Assembly: GCF_016864375.1 (NCBI RefSeq)
Contig: NZ_CP069356.1
Span: 124,001-188,000, forward strand
From: Microvirga sp. VF16
GTDB taxonomy: Bacteria > Pseudomonadota > Alphaproteobacteria > Rhizobiales > Beijerinckiaceae
DNA length: 64,000 nt
Direction of reading: 5' to 3'
Part shown: positions 11,668 to 20,096 of the stretch, piece by piece
Layout of the letters: each line of letters begins with the position of its first letter
Numbering within the stretch: the first letter of the stretch is position 1
The notes under the pieces: model-generated
The model's input: only the letters and a program-made list of their open reading frames with translations
Told to the model about the DNA's origin: nothing
Database searches by the model: none
Made by a program: the position numbers and the translations under genes

Positions 11668-13362
11668 ATGACAACAGTGACCGCCTCACCTGCCTGGCAG
11701 GCGCTCCAGGTGCATTCCGCAGCCATGGGCGGGCAGCATCTGCGTGACCTGTTCGCGCAGGACCCTGAACGCTTCACCCGATTCTCGCTTCAGCTCGGCG
11801 ATATCCTGCTCGACTATTCCAAGCACCGGATCACGACTGAAACCATGCAGCTTCTGTTCGACCTCGCGCGGTTTGCCAACGTGGAAGGCTGGCGGGACAG
11901 GATGTTTGCCGGCGAGAAGATCAACTCCACTGAAAATCGCGCCGTTCTGCACGTGGCGCTGCGCAACCGCTCCGGCCGCCCGATTCTGTTCGAGGGCGCC
12001 GATGTCATGCCGGGCGTGGAGGCGGTCCTGAAGAGGATGCGACTCTTCTGCGAGCGCGTGAGGAGTGGCGACTGGCGCGGGGCGACCGGCGAGACCATCA
12101 CGGATTTCGTGAATATCGGCATCGGGGGCTCCGACCTTGGCCCGCTGATGGTCTGCGAAGCCCTAAAACCCTATCAGCGCCCGGACCTTCGGACTCACTT
12201 CGTGTCCAACGTCGACGGGGCACATCTCGTCCACACGCTCGCGGGTCTTGATCCGGCGCGCACGCTGTTCATCGTGGCGTCGAAGACCTTCACCACCCAG
12301 GAGACGATGACCAATGCCGCCAGCGCGCGGGCGTGGCTGACCGCTGCACTCGGGGAGGACGCCGTCGCCAAGCACTTCGTCGCTGTCTCGACCAACGCGG
12401 CCGAAGTGTCGCGGTTTGGCATCGCCATGGCCAACATGTTCGAGTTCTGGGACTGGGTTGGTGGCCGCTACAGCTTGTGGTCGGCCATCGGCCTGCCGAT
12501 CGCGCTCGCGGTTGGGTTCGACCAGTTTGTGGAACTGCTCGGGGGCGCCAATGCCATGGACGAGCACTTCCGCAGCGCTCCGCTCGAGCAGAACATGCCG
12601 GTTGTCATGAGCCTACTCGGCATCTGGTACCGCAACTTCCTCGGCGCCTCGACGCTGGCCTTGCTGCCCTACGACCAGCATCTGCATCGCTTTGCGGCTT
12701 ATTTCCAGCAGGGGGACATGGAGAGCAACGGCAAGTTCGTGCGCCGGAACGGCAGCCGAGTGGACTACCTGACGGGACCTGTGGTTTGGGGCGAGCCGGG
12801 CACCAACGGCCAGCATGCGTTCTATCAGTTGCTCCACCAGGGCACGGAGCTGGTTCCGGCCGATTTCCTCGCCGCCGCGCAGAGCCAGACGCCGCTTGGT
12901 GACCACCATGACAAGCTGCTCGCCAACTTCCTCGCACAGACGGAGGCGCTCGCCTTCGGCAAGACCGAAAGGGAGGCCAGAGCGGAGCTCGAGAAGAAGG
13001 GCATATCGGGCGAGGCCCTCGAGGCGCTACTGCCGCACAAGGTGTTCGAGGGCAACAGGCCGACGACTTCATTGCTCTACCGGAAGCTGACGCCGCACTG
13101 CCTCGGATCTCTTATTGCTCTCTACGAGCACAAGATCTTCGTCCAGGGCATCATCTGGGAGATCAACAGCTACGATCAGTGGGGAGTCGAACTCGGCAAG
13201 GAACTCGCCTCCCGGATCCTGCCGGAACTTCGGACGGCCGAGGATGTGACGTCCCACGATAGCTCGACGAACGGCCTGATCAATTCCATCAAGCGTCTCC
13301 GCAGAGAGAGAGTTAGACGGGCGGGGACGTCATGTCTGGATGGCGCCCGTTTGGCAATGTGA
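11668..13362 (+). CDS. pgi: Glucose-6-phosphate isomerase, with an IS-derived C-terminal tail
   Basis: Interconverts glucose-6-P and fructose-6-P, linking the fructokinase to zwf. 564 residues against about 550 usual. Motifs: NIGIGGSDLGP, SKTFTTQETM, GGRYSLWSAIGLP (about 263), the catalytic GDMESNGK segment, QHAFYQLLHQG (about 382) and YEHKIFVQG (about 485). GAGAGGAGAGACCC precedes the ATG. The last 10 or so codons (from 13333) read into a 65-bp sequence repeated at the left end of the IS110 copy at 20.1 kb. The native stop has therefore been replaced by mobile-element sequence. The core enzyme looks intact. Confidence 0.95.
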   Translation: MTTVTASPAWQALQVHSAAMGGQHLRDLFAQDPERFTRFSLQLGDILLDYSKHRITTETMQLLFDLARFANVEGWRDRMFAGEKINSTENRAVLHVALRNRSGRPILFEGADVMPGVEAVLKRMRLFCERVRSGDWRGATGETITDFVNIGIGGSDLGPLMVCEALKPYQRPDLRTHFVSNVDGAHLVHTLAGLDPARTLFIVASKTFTTQETMTNAASARAWLTAALGEDAVAKHFVAVSTNAAEVSRFGIAMANMFEFWDWVGGRYSLWSAIGLPIALAVGFDQFVELLGGANAMDEHFRSAPLEQNMPVVMSLLGIWYRNFLGASTLALLPYDQHLHRFAAYFQQGDMESNGKFVRRNGSRVDYLTGPVVWGEPGTNGQHAFYQLLHQGTELVPADFLAAAQSQTPLGDHHDKLLANFLAQTEALAFGKTEREARAELEKKGISGEALEALLPHKVFEGNRPTTSLLYRKLTPHCLGSLIALYEHKIFVQGIIWEINSYDQWGVELGKELASRILPELRTAEDVTSHDSSTNGLINSIKRLRRERVRRAGTSCLDGARLAM

Positions 13363-13397
13363 TTGTTGACGACGTTTGGGCCTAGCGGGGCGGATGC
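13333..13397 (+). repeat. IS110 end repeat (copy 1)
   Basis: Sixty-five bp nearly identical to 20100-20164, which lies upstream of the intact IS110 transposase. Only a few substitutions separate the two. The first part encodes the tail of pgi. It marks an old IS110 insertion junction. Confidence 0.85.
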
Positions 13398-13820
13398 GGT
13401 CATGTCTCCGGCCTTTGAACGCGGTGCTGCATGACCGCAGGCCCTGATGTTTTACGCTGAAGCTGGTCCCTCTCACATTATCGCGCTGGGCTGACGCCAG
13501 ACAACGCCACGGGCTTTCCAGATCCGGCGGTCCATATCCGCTGTGGCTTCACATCATCTCATCATCACCGTGCCAACTGGGTTGCCTCGAGGGGCGAATC
13601 GTCTGAACGGGCCGTCTATGCCGCCGGCGCGGCCGCTCCCTTGCTCCCGGGCTCGTAAGCCGTGCTCCTGGCCATCACCGCCCAGGCGATCCGGGCGATC
13701 TTGTTGGCCAAGGCGACGGCGACCACCTTGAATGGCTTCTTGGCCAGCCGCGACCGGGCCCAGTCAGCCAGGGCCGTCCTGGTCTTGGCCGACTTCATGC
13801 TGTAGAGCGCCGCGTGCGCT
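13398..13820 (-). mobile_element. IS110-family remnant (3' end)
   Basis: On the minus strand, about 13616-13800 encodes only the end of an IS110 transposase (FKVVAVALANKIARIAWAVM), recognisable by comparison with the two full copies in this window. The rest of the transposase is missing. Upstream plus-strand sequence near 13425-13465 resembles the noncoding 3' flank of the other minus-strand IS110 copies (near 21600 and 57475). The left border abuts the pgi repeat; the right border abuts a short inverted-repeat element. Confidence 0.7.
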
Positions 13821-13962
13821 GGAGATGTCACATTAACGGGGAATGCTGCCCTATACTCGTCAAGGAAAAATCGCGCGCCGGGAGAAATCAACGACTTGGC
13901 CTGTGCAAAAGTCGACCTCGTTGAGCGGCTCCGCGGCTATACTCAGTTAATGTGACATCCCC
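13821..13962. mobile_element. 142-bp inverted-repeat element (MITE or deleted IS)
   Basis: Left end GGAGATGTCACATTAAC (13821-13837) and right end, read inverted, GGGGATGTCACATTAAC (13946-13962) match at 16 of 17 positions. There is no coding capacity. The ends resemble those of the IS6-family element near 31.1-31.9 kb (TGTCACRTYAAC core). It is probably an internally deleted relative. No clear target duplication is seen. Confidence 0.65.
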
Positions 13963-14027
13963 AAGCGCTCTCATTCAATCAGATTGCCCGAAGATTAAGA
14001 CCTTGAAAGCTCAGGGAAAACCATTAT

Positions 14028-14045
14028 CATACTGATTGGTATAAT
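14028..14045. promoter_or_regulatory. Candidate TetR operator upstream of the tetR gene
   Basis: ATACTGATTGGTATAAT sits about 55 bp before the TetR gene. It shares TAC-YGATTGGTA with two tandem sites before the RND operon at 19748-19774. The ATAC...GTAT arms are inverted, as in TetR operators. This suggests autoregulation. Confidence 0.6.
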
Positions 14046-14097
14046 TTATTGTCACGTTGGCAACAGCGTAGCATTCCAGTGGAGGAATGGGAGAACC

Positions 14098-14688
14098 ATG
14101 GGCCGCCACCGCGAATTCAATCCTGACGAGGCATTGCACATCGCGCTTCAGGTCTTCCGACGCCAGGGCTACGAGGGGACTTCTATCTCTGACCTTACGG
14201 ATGCCATGGGCATCACTCGCCCCAGCCTTTATGCCGCGTTCGGCAACAAGGAGGACCTCTTCCGCCAGACCCTCGACCTCTACGAGCGCCAGCACCTGTG
14301 CTTCGCGCACGAGGCTCTTCAGGCGCCGACGGCTCGGGAGGCGGTCGAGCGGCTCCTGCGCGGTTATGCCGATGTGCTGACCGATCCCATGAACCCTCCC
14401 GGCTGTCTTGGCGTAAACGGAGCCGTGGCCTGCAGCGAGGCGAGTGAAGCCATCCGCGAGGAGCTCATCGCGCGCCGGATGGTGAACGAGAACAACCTGC
14501 GAGATCGTCTCGAGCAGGCACGTTCCAACGGCGATTTTCCTAAGGACGAGGGTCCGGTTGATTGGGCGCGCTATGTCGTGTCCATCGGCCTTGGAATGGC
14601 GGTCAAGGCGGCATCGGGGGCCTCGCGTGAGGAACTCCATCGTGTGGTAGACTTCGCTCTACGGGGTTGGCCGACTGTGCTGCGGTGA
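14098..14688 (+). CDS. TetR/AcrR-family regulator
   Basis: 196 residues. The N-terminal helix-turn-helix (EALHIALQVFRRQGYEGTSISDLTDAMGITRPSLYAAFGNKEDLF, about residues 9-53) is the canonical TetR_N fold. The C-terminal ligand domain begins with a TetR_C-like GYADVLTDPMNPPGCLGVNG block. It is encoded opposite and downstream of a three-gene RND efflux set on the minus strand. Shared GATTGGTA operator copies suggest it represses itself and that operon, releasing on binding a drug or lipophilic compound. The inducer is unknown. Confidence 0.9.
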   Translation: MGRHREFNPDEALHIALQVFRRQGYEGTSISDLTDAMGITRPSLYAAFGNKEDLFRQTLDLYERQHLCFAHEALQAPTAREAVERLLRGYADVLTDPMNPPGCLGVNGAVACSEASEAIREELIARRMVNENNLRDRLEQARSNGDFPKDEGPVDWARYVVSIGLGMAVKAASGASREELHRVVDFALRGWPTVLR

Positions 14689-14708
14689 AGGCTGGATTGC
14701 TCCTGCGC

Positions 14709-15177
14709 CTACCAGCTGGAGGGTTTGCTGTCATGATTAACCGTGAGGCTGATCGGAATGACGATCGTCTCAAAGTTTATGGTAGCCTCGATCATACCGC
14801 CGGGTGCAAGACTGACCAGACCGTCAACTTCGACCCAAAGCGCCTCTCCGTCTGCTGAGAGGATCTCGCCGGGAGCGACAGGAATCGAGTCCAGTGTTGT
14901 CGTCGCTCCGTTGCCAAGGGACGCGACGATCCGGGAGCGGCGGGCGGCTGTGACCGTTATTCCTTCGAACAAAATCCGTTCCGCGCTTCGGTTCTCCATT
15001 ACGAGTGTAATGTGCGTCTGTCTCTTCTCCTTTGCAGGCGAGACACGCACGTCCATCAGAACAACATCATTCGTAATTCGGTAGTCTTCTTCGGCCTTCG
15101 CTTTCCGATAGTGTGCTCATGACGAGCAGCAGTGCAGACGCCACAGCAAGTCTGAGGCTTCTTCCAAATCGATCCAT
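14709..15177 (-). pseudogene. Secreted PCuAC-like protein of the RND operon, frameshifted in its signal peptide
   Basis: The mature part (KAEEDYRITNDVVL then MDVRVSPAKEKR) has the beta-sandwich layout of copper-chaperone PCu(A)C proteins: ENRS, VAPGE, VEVDGL, LAPGGMIEATINF. It lacks the Met/His copper ligands. A hydrophobic signal sequence (MDRFGRSLRLAVASALLLVM) starts at 15177 but is in another frame. Removing one base just after its last Met joins it to AHYRKAKA-EEDY, a proper cleavage site. As read, translation would have to start at ATG 15056 and the product would stay in the cytoplasm. It follows the RND pump gene by about 70 bp. A sequencing error is an alternative to a real frameshift. 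Confidence 0.55.
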
Positions 15178-15247
15178 GAATGGCGTTCCGTTATTTGGGC
15201 AGGATTGGCAGAGGGGCGCCGGCTCAAGCAGCGTCCCATGCATTTGA

Positions 15248-18200
15248 TCAGCTCGCCATTTCCTTCACCGGGTGCGCATTCGCAATCGGACCCGGTGCGA
15301 CAGGTTCAGGCTCATGTTGAAGATGGCGGTTCCCCGCCAACCGGCGCACCAAGACATAGAAGACTGGCGTGAAGAACAGGCCGAATGCCGTCACGCCGAT
15401 CATGCCTGAGAACACGGCCACACCCATCGCAGCTCGCATCTCGGCGCCGGCGCCCGTCGACACCACCAGCGGCACGACGCCCATGATGAACGCAAGCGAG
15501 GTCATCAGGATCGGCCGCAGACGCAGTCGACTGGCCTCGATCGCCGCTTCTACGGGAGTGCGCCCCTCGAACTCGAGCTCACGGGCGAACTCCACGATCA
15601 GGATCGCGTTCTTGGCGGAGAGGCCGACCAAGACGATGAGCCCGATCTGGGTGAACACGTTGTTATCGCCTGCGGTCAGCCACACACCGGCCAAAGCAGC
15701 AAGCAACGCCAGTGGCACGATCAAGATGATCGACACTGGAAGGGTCAGGCTCTCGTACTGCGCTGCCAGCACCAGGAAGACGAGCAGGATGGCAATCGGA
15801 AAGACCAGGATCGCCGAGTTGCCAGCCAGGATCTCTTGGTAGGTCAGCTCGGTCCACTCGGCCCTGAAGCCCTTCGGCAGGGTCTCGGCCGCGATCCGCT
15901 CGACCGCTGCCTGCGCTTGGCCGGACGAATACCCCGGGGCCGACTGTCCGTTGACGTCGGCCGACAGGAAGCCGTTGTAGCGCATGGCGCGCTCCGGTCC
16001 CACGCTCGGCTGGATGCTCAGCAGGGCTGTCAGCGGAACCATCTCGCCCGAGATCGACCGAACCTTGAGGTAGCCGACGTCCTCGGCACGCGCCCGGAAG
16101 GGAGCATCCGCCTGGACGCGCACGGAGTAGGTCCGGCCGAACTTGTTGAAGTCGTTCACGTAGACCGAGCCGAGATAGATCTGGAGTGTGCTGAATACAT
16201 CGGAGACCGGAACCCCAAGCTGACGCGCCTTGGCGCGATCGACATCCGCGTAGAGCTGGGGAACGTTGATCGAGTAGCTCGAGAACAGCCCCGCAAGTTC
16301 GGGCGCTGCCGTAGCCTTGGCCAGAAACTCCTTCGTGGCCCGGTCGAGCACCTCGTAGCCGAGGCCGGCCTGATCCTCGATCTGCAGCTTGAAGCCGCCG
16401 ATCGTGCCCAGACCCTGCACCGGCGGGGGCGGAAACATCGCGATCACGGCCTCCGAGATGGCGGCGAACTGCTGGTTCAGCTGACCTGCGATTGCTCCAG
16501 CCGCGAGGCTCGGGTCCTGACGTTGCTCAAATGGCTTGAGCGTCAGGAACACGATGCCTGCATTCGAACTGTTGGTGAACCCATTGATCGACAGACCCGG
16601 AAACGCAACGGCGTTCTCAACGCCGGGGTGCTTTAGCCCAATATCCGTCATCTGCCGGATGACGTCCTCTGTCCGGTCGAGGGTGGCAGCGTCCGGCAGC
16701 TGGGCGAAGCCGACCAGATACTGCTTGTCCTGCCCGGGTACGAAGCCGCCCGGCACGGTCTTGAACAGGAAACCCGTCGCGCCCAGCAGGGCGACATAGA
16801 CGACCAGCATCAGAGCCTTCGTCGAGATCGCCCGCCGCACGCCAGTACCATAGGCACTGGACCCGCGATGAAAAACAGCATTGAAGCGCCGGAACAGCCA
16901 GCCGAACAGCGTGTCGATGAGCCGAGTGAGCCGGTCCCTCGGCGCCTGGTGATCGCGCAGGAGAAGGGCTGCTAGGGCGGGCGACAGGGTCAGCGAGTTG
17001 ATCGCGGAGATCACCGTCGAGATTGCGATGGTAACGGCGAACTGCCTGTAGAACTGCCCGGTCAGTCCGCTGATGAACGCCAGCGGGATAAACACGGCGA
17101 CCAGCACCAGCGCGATGGCGACGATCGGCCCGGAGACCTCCTGCATGGCCCGATAGGTCGCCTGCCGGGGGCTCAGCCCCTTCTCGATATTCCGCTCCAC
17201 ATTCTCGACCACCACGATGGCATCATCGACCACGATACCGATGGCCAGCACCAGGCCGAACAGGCTCAGGGCATTGATGGAGAAGCCCAGGACATGCAGA
17301 ACCGCGAACGTGCCGACGATCGAGACCGGAACGGCGGCAAGCGGGATGATGGACGCCCGCCAGGTCTGCAGGAACAGAACCACCACGAGCACCACCAGGA
17401 GCACGGCCTCAAGCAGCGTGTGGACCACCGCATTGATCGATGCCCGCACGAACTGGGTCGTGTCGTAGACGATCTGGAAGTCGATACCTTCCGGCATGTT
17501 GGCCTTGATGTCCGCCATCTCGGCGCGAACCTTGTCGGCGATCTCGATGGCGTTCGATCCCGGCGCCTGCAGGACCGGAATCGCCACGGCCGGCTTGTTA
17601 TTTAGAAGAGACCGCAGGGCGTAGTCGGCGGCACCCAACTCGATGCGGGCGATGTCGCGCAAGCGGGTAATCTCCCCGTTCGCACCAGTTTTGACAATGA
17701 TGTCGCCGAACTGCTCCTCATCCTGAAGGCGGCCCTGCGCATTGATCGACAATTGATGATCGATTCCCGGCAGACCCGGCGAAGCGCCAACGACGCCTGC
17801 TGCTGCTTGCACATTCTGGGCCCGGATCTCGTTGACGACGTCGCCGGCGGAGAGACCATGTTCGGCAATCTTCTGCGGGTCGAGCCAGACGCGCATGGAA
17901 TAATCGCCGGCTCCGAACAGCTGGACCTGCCCGACGCCCTGGATGCGGGCGAGCCGGTCCTTGACGTTGAGCGCCGCGTAGTTGCGCAGGTAGGTGACGT
18001 CATAGCGGCTGTCAGGGGAGAGCAGGTGCACGACCATCATGAGATCAGGTGAGCTCTTCACGGTGGTGACGCCCAAGCGCCGCACCTCCTCAGGCAGCCG
18101 GGGCTCGGCCTGTGACACCCGGTTCTGGACGAGCTGTTGCGCCTTGTCGGGATCGGTGCCGAGGGCGAAAGTCACGGTCAGCGTCAGCACACCGTCCGTG

Positions 18201-18454
18201 GTCGCCTGGCTGCCCATGTAGAGCATGTCTTCGACCCCGTTGATGGCCTCCTCGATCGGGGCGGCCACGGTCTCAGAGATGACCTTTGGATTCGCGCCTG
18301 GATACTGCGCTCGGACGACCACCTGCGGCGGCACGACCTCGGGGTATTCCGAGATCGGCAGGATCCGCAGGGCCAGCAGTCCGACCACGAAGATGAGCAC
18401 CGACAAAACCCCGGCAAAGACTGGGCGATCGATGAAGAAGCGGGAGATGTTCAT
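15248..18454 (-). CDS. RND-family multidrug efflux pump (inner-membrane subunit, HAE1)
   Basis: Proton-driven AcrB/MexB-like exporter of about 1068 residues. The start MNISRFFIDRPVFAGVLS is the family norm; five extra codons upstream are possible. The proton-relay aspartates are in GIVVDDAIVVVENVER (near 405). The funnel and porter domains contain ADVDRAKARQLGV and the second AILIVEFARELE helix. No outer-membrane factor gene is adjacent, so it likely uses a TolC encoded elsewhere. It is downstream of its adaptor and upstream of the frameshifted secreted protein. Confidence 0.95.
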   Translation of the reverse strand: MNISRFFIDRPVFAGVLSVLIFVVGLLALRILPISEYPEVVPPQVVVRAQYPGANPKVISETVAAPIEEAINGVEDMLYMGSQATTDGVLTLTVTFALGTDPDKAQQLVQNRVSQAEPRLPEEVRRLGVTTVKSSPDLMMVVHLLSPDSRYDVTYLRNYAALNVKDRLARIQGVGQVQLFGAGDYSMRVWLDPQKIAEHGLSAGDVVNEIRAQNVQAAAGVVGASPGLPGIDHQLSINAQGRLQDEEQFGDIIVKTGANGEITRLRDIARIELGAADYALRSLLNNKPAVAIPVLQAPGSNAIEIADKVRAEMADIKANMPEGIDFQIVYDTTQFVRASINAVVHTLLEAVLLVVLVVVLFLQTWRASIIPLAAVPVSIVGTFAVLHVLGFSINALSLFGLVLAIGIVVDDAIVVVENVERNIEKGLSPRQATYRAMQEVSGPIVAIALVLVAVFIPLAFISGLTGQFYRQFAVTIAISTVISAINSLTLSPALAALLLRDHQAPRDRLTRLIDTLFGWLFRRFNAVFHRGSSAYGTGVRRAISTKALMLVVYVALLGATGFLFKTVPGGFVPGQDKQYLVGFAQLPDAATLDRTEDVIRQMTDIGLKHPGVENAVAFPGLSINGFTNSSNAGIVFLTLKPFEQRQDPSLAAGAIAGQLNQQFAAISEAVIAMFPPPPVQGLGTIGGFKLQIEDQAGLGYEVLDRATKEFLAKATAAPELAGLFSSYSINVPQLYADVDRAKARQLGVPVSDVFSTLQIYLGSVYVNDFNKFGRTYSVRVQADAPFRARAEDVGYLKVRSISGEMVPLTALLSIQPSVGPERAMRYNGFLSADVNGQSAPGYSSGQAQAAVERIAAETLPKGFRAEWTELTYQEILAGNSAILVFPIAILLVFLVLAAQYESLTLPVSIILIVPLALLAALAGVWLTAGDNNVFTQIGLIVLVGLSAKNAILIVEFARELEFEGRTPVEAAIEASRLRLRPILMTSLAFIMGVVPLVVSTGAGAEMRAAMGVAVFSGMIGVTAFGLFFTPVFYVLVRRLAGNRHLQHEPEPVAPGPIANAHPVKEMAS

Positions 18455-18484
18455 GGCGTCGGCCCTCAAGCCTGTGGCGTGCGA

Positions 18485-19720
18485 TCAGTTCTCCGCGGAA
18501 GCGGAAGAACTCCGTGTTTGAAGTGCGGCGGATGCCTCGGGCTGCGGCGCGATCAGGGCTCCGGGACGGACCTTCTGCAGCCCGTCGACAATAATCCGTT
18601 CCCCTGCGTTCAGGCCGCTGGTGACGATGCGCCCGCCGTCGACGGCTGCACCGAGCTTGATCTCGCGGTAGTTCGCCTTGTGAGCCGGATCGACGACGAG
18701 CACATACTTCTTGTCCTGGTCGACCCCGATGGCCCGCTCGGGCACGACCACCGCAGGGGTCGTCCTGGCCTGCCCCAGCCGGATGCGGGCGAACTGGCCT
18801 GGCATCAGATGATCACCGCTGTTGTCGAATACCGCCCGCACGCGGACCGTGCCGCTGGCGCCATTGACCGTATGGTCGATGAGTTGCAGCTTGCCGCGTA
18901 CGACCTCGGCCTCCGGTCCGGAGCGCATCTCAACCGGGATGCGCGCGAGATGTTCACGCCGGTCGCCTCCGGCCGGCAGCGTCTCGAGAGCCCGCTGGAC
19001 CGCGCGCTCATCGGCATCGAAGCTCACATAGATCGGGTTGATCGAGACGAGCGTCGTCAGGACCGGAGCGCCAGATCCACCATTGACGAGATTGCCTGCG
19101 GTAACCTCGATTTTGCCCACCCGTCCAGAGATCGGCGCGCGCACCTCGGTATAGGACAGATTGAGGCGAGCGGTCGTTGCTGCGGCTTGCGCCGCACGCA
19201 GACTGGCCTCCGCCTCGCGTAAGCTGTTCTCGCGCGTGTCAAGGTCGCGTTGTGTGATCGTCTGGTTGGCCGTCAGCTTCATGCCGCGATCCAGCTCATT
19301 GCGCGCGAAAGCAATCCTTGCCTCGACCGCGCTGATCTGCGCCTCCGCCCGCTCGACTTCGGCACGATACGGTTCGGGATCAATGGTGAAGAGAAGATCT
19401 CCGTGCCTTACCAAAGATCCTTCTCGGAAATGAACGGCCTGGATGGCGCCTGGAACGCGGGGACGCAGATCGACGCGCTCGATCGCCTCAAGGCGGCCTG
19501 AAAATTCCTGCCATAGCGTAAGCTCGTGTCTGCCTACGGCGACCACAGTCGCAGGCGTGGCAGAGGGCGCCGGTCCCGTGTCGCTGCCCTGGGTACTCGT
19601 GCTGCCGATTGCAAACCAGAGAGCTGCACCACCAAGGAGCAGTGCTATCACCCTAGAGGGCGTACGTGGAACAGGCCTGGGGAAGATTGTCATGAGCGAG
19701 CGATCCATTCGAAGGGCCAT
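18485..19720 (-). CDS. RND efflux periplasmic adaptor (membrane fusion protein)
   Basis: 411-residue AcrA/MexA-like protein. It has an N-terminal membrane anchor (PSRVIALLLGGAALWFAIGS), a biotinyl-lipoyl-type half (VRHGDLLFTIDPEPY), a long coiled-coil hairpin (about residues 110-190) and beta-barrel domains (VRAVFDNSGDHLMPGQFARIRL). It bridges the pump to an outer-membrane channel. It is the first gene of the operon, and two GATTGGTA operator copies lie just upstream. The start may instead be at MDRSLM or MTIFPR; the upstream site is weak for all. Confidence 0.93.
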   Translation of the reverse strand: MALRMDRSLMTIFPRPVPRTPSRVIALLLGGAALWFAIGSTSTQGSDTGPAPSATPATVVAVGRHELTLWQEFSGRLEAIERVDLRPRVPGAIQAVHFREGSLVRHGDLLFTIDPEPYRAEVERAEAQISAVEARIAFARNELDRGMKLTANQTITQRDLDTRENSLREAEASLRAAQAAATTARLNLSYTEVRAPISGRVGKIEVTAGNLVNGGSGAPVLTTLVSINPIYVSFDADERAVQRALETLPAGGDRREHLARIPVEMRSGPEAEVVRGKLQLIDHTVNGASGTVRVRAVFDNSGDHLMPGQFARIRLGQARTTPAVVVPERAIGVDQDKKYVLVVDPAHKANYREIKLGAAVDGGRIVTSGLNAGERIIVDGLQKVRPGALIAPQPEASAALQTRSSSASAEN

Positions 19721-19747
19721 CAGAGGGCCTGAGTGATGTCGAAACCG

Positions 19748-19774
19748 TACCGATTGGTATAGTATCGATTGGTA
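19748..19774. promoter_or_regulatory. Tandem TetR operators before the RND operon
   Basis: TACCGATTGGTA (19748-19759, TACC/GGTA palindrome) and TATCGATTGGTA (19763-19774) are repeated with a 15-bp period, 28 to 54 bp upstream of the adaptor's first codon. The same core occurs upstream of the TetR gene at 14 kb. Presumed binding sites of that regulator. Confidence 0.65.
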
Positions 19775-20095
19775 GGTTACGAAAGAGGGATGCCAAAGAT
19801 TTTAGATCGAACGGTATAAAAAACATGGCATAAGGCTGACCCAGCGGCACCAATGTGCGCTGACGCACGTGCCAGCCGATTTCACGGGGTCAGCGGAAAA
19901 CCAGCCGCAACAAGACGCTCTGGCCAATCCCGAGCCCTTCCGGTTTCTGTGCAAGGAGCGTTCGTGTATGCCAGAGTCTCAGGCCACGGGGTTGAGCCGG
20001 CCCTCGCGCTATCGCGCTGGCTCAGGCTGCAATCCGTTCGCAGGATGAACGATGGCACCCGAGAGGCATCGGTTTCGCGGTTTAGGAGCGGCGCT
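19775..20095. other. Intergenic stretch between RND operon and IS110
   Basis: About 320 bp. Plus-strand open frames here continue into the IS110 end and look non-coding. Nothing else is supported. Confidence 0.5.
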
Positions 20096-20096
20096 G

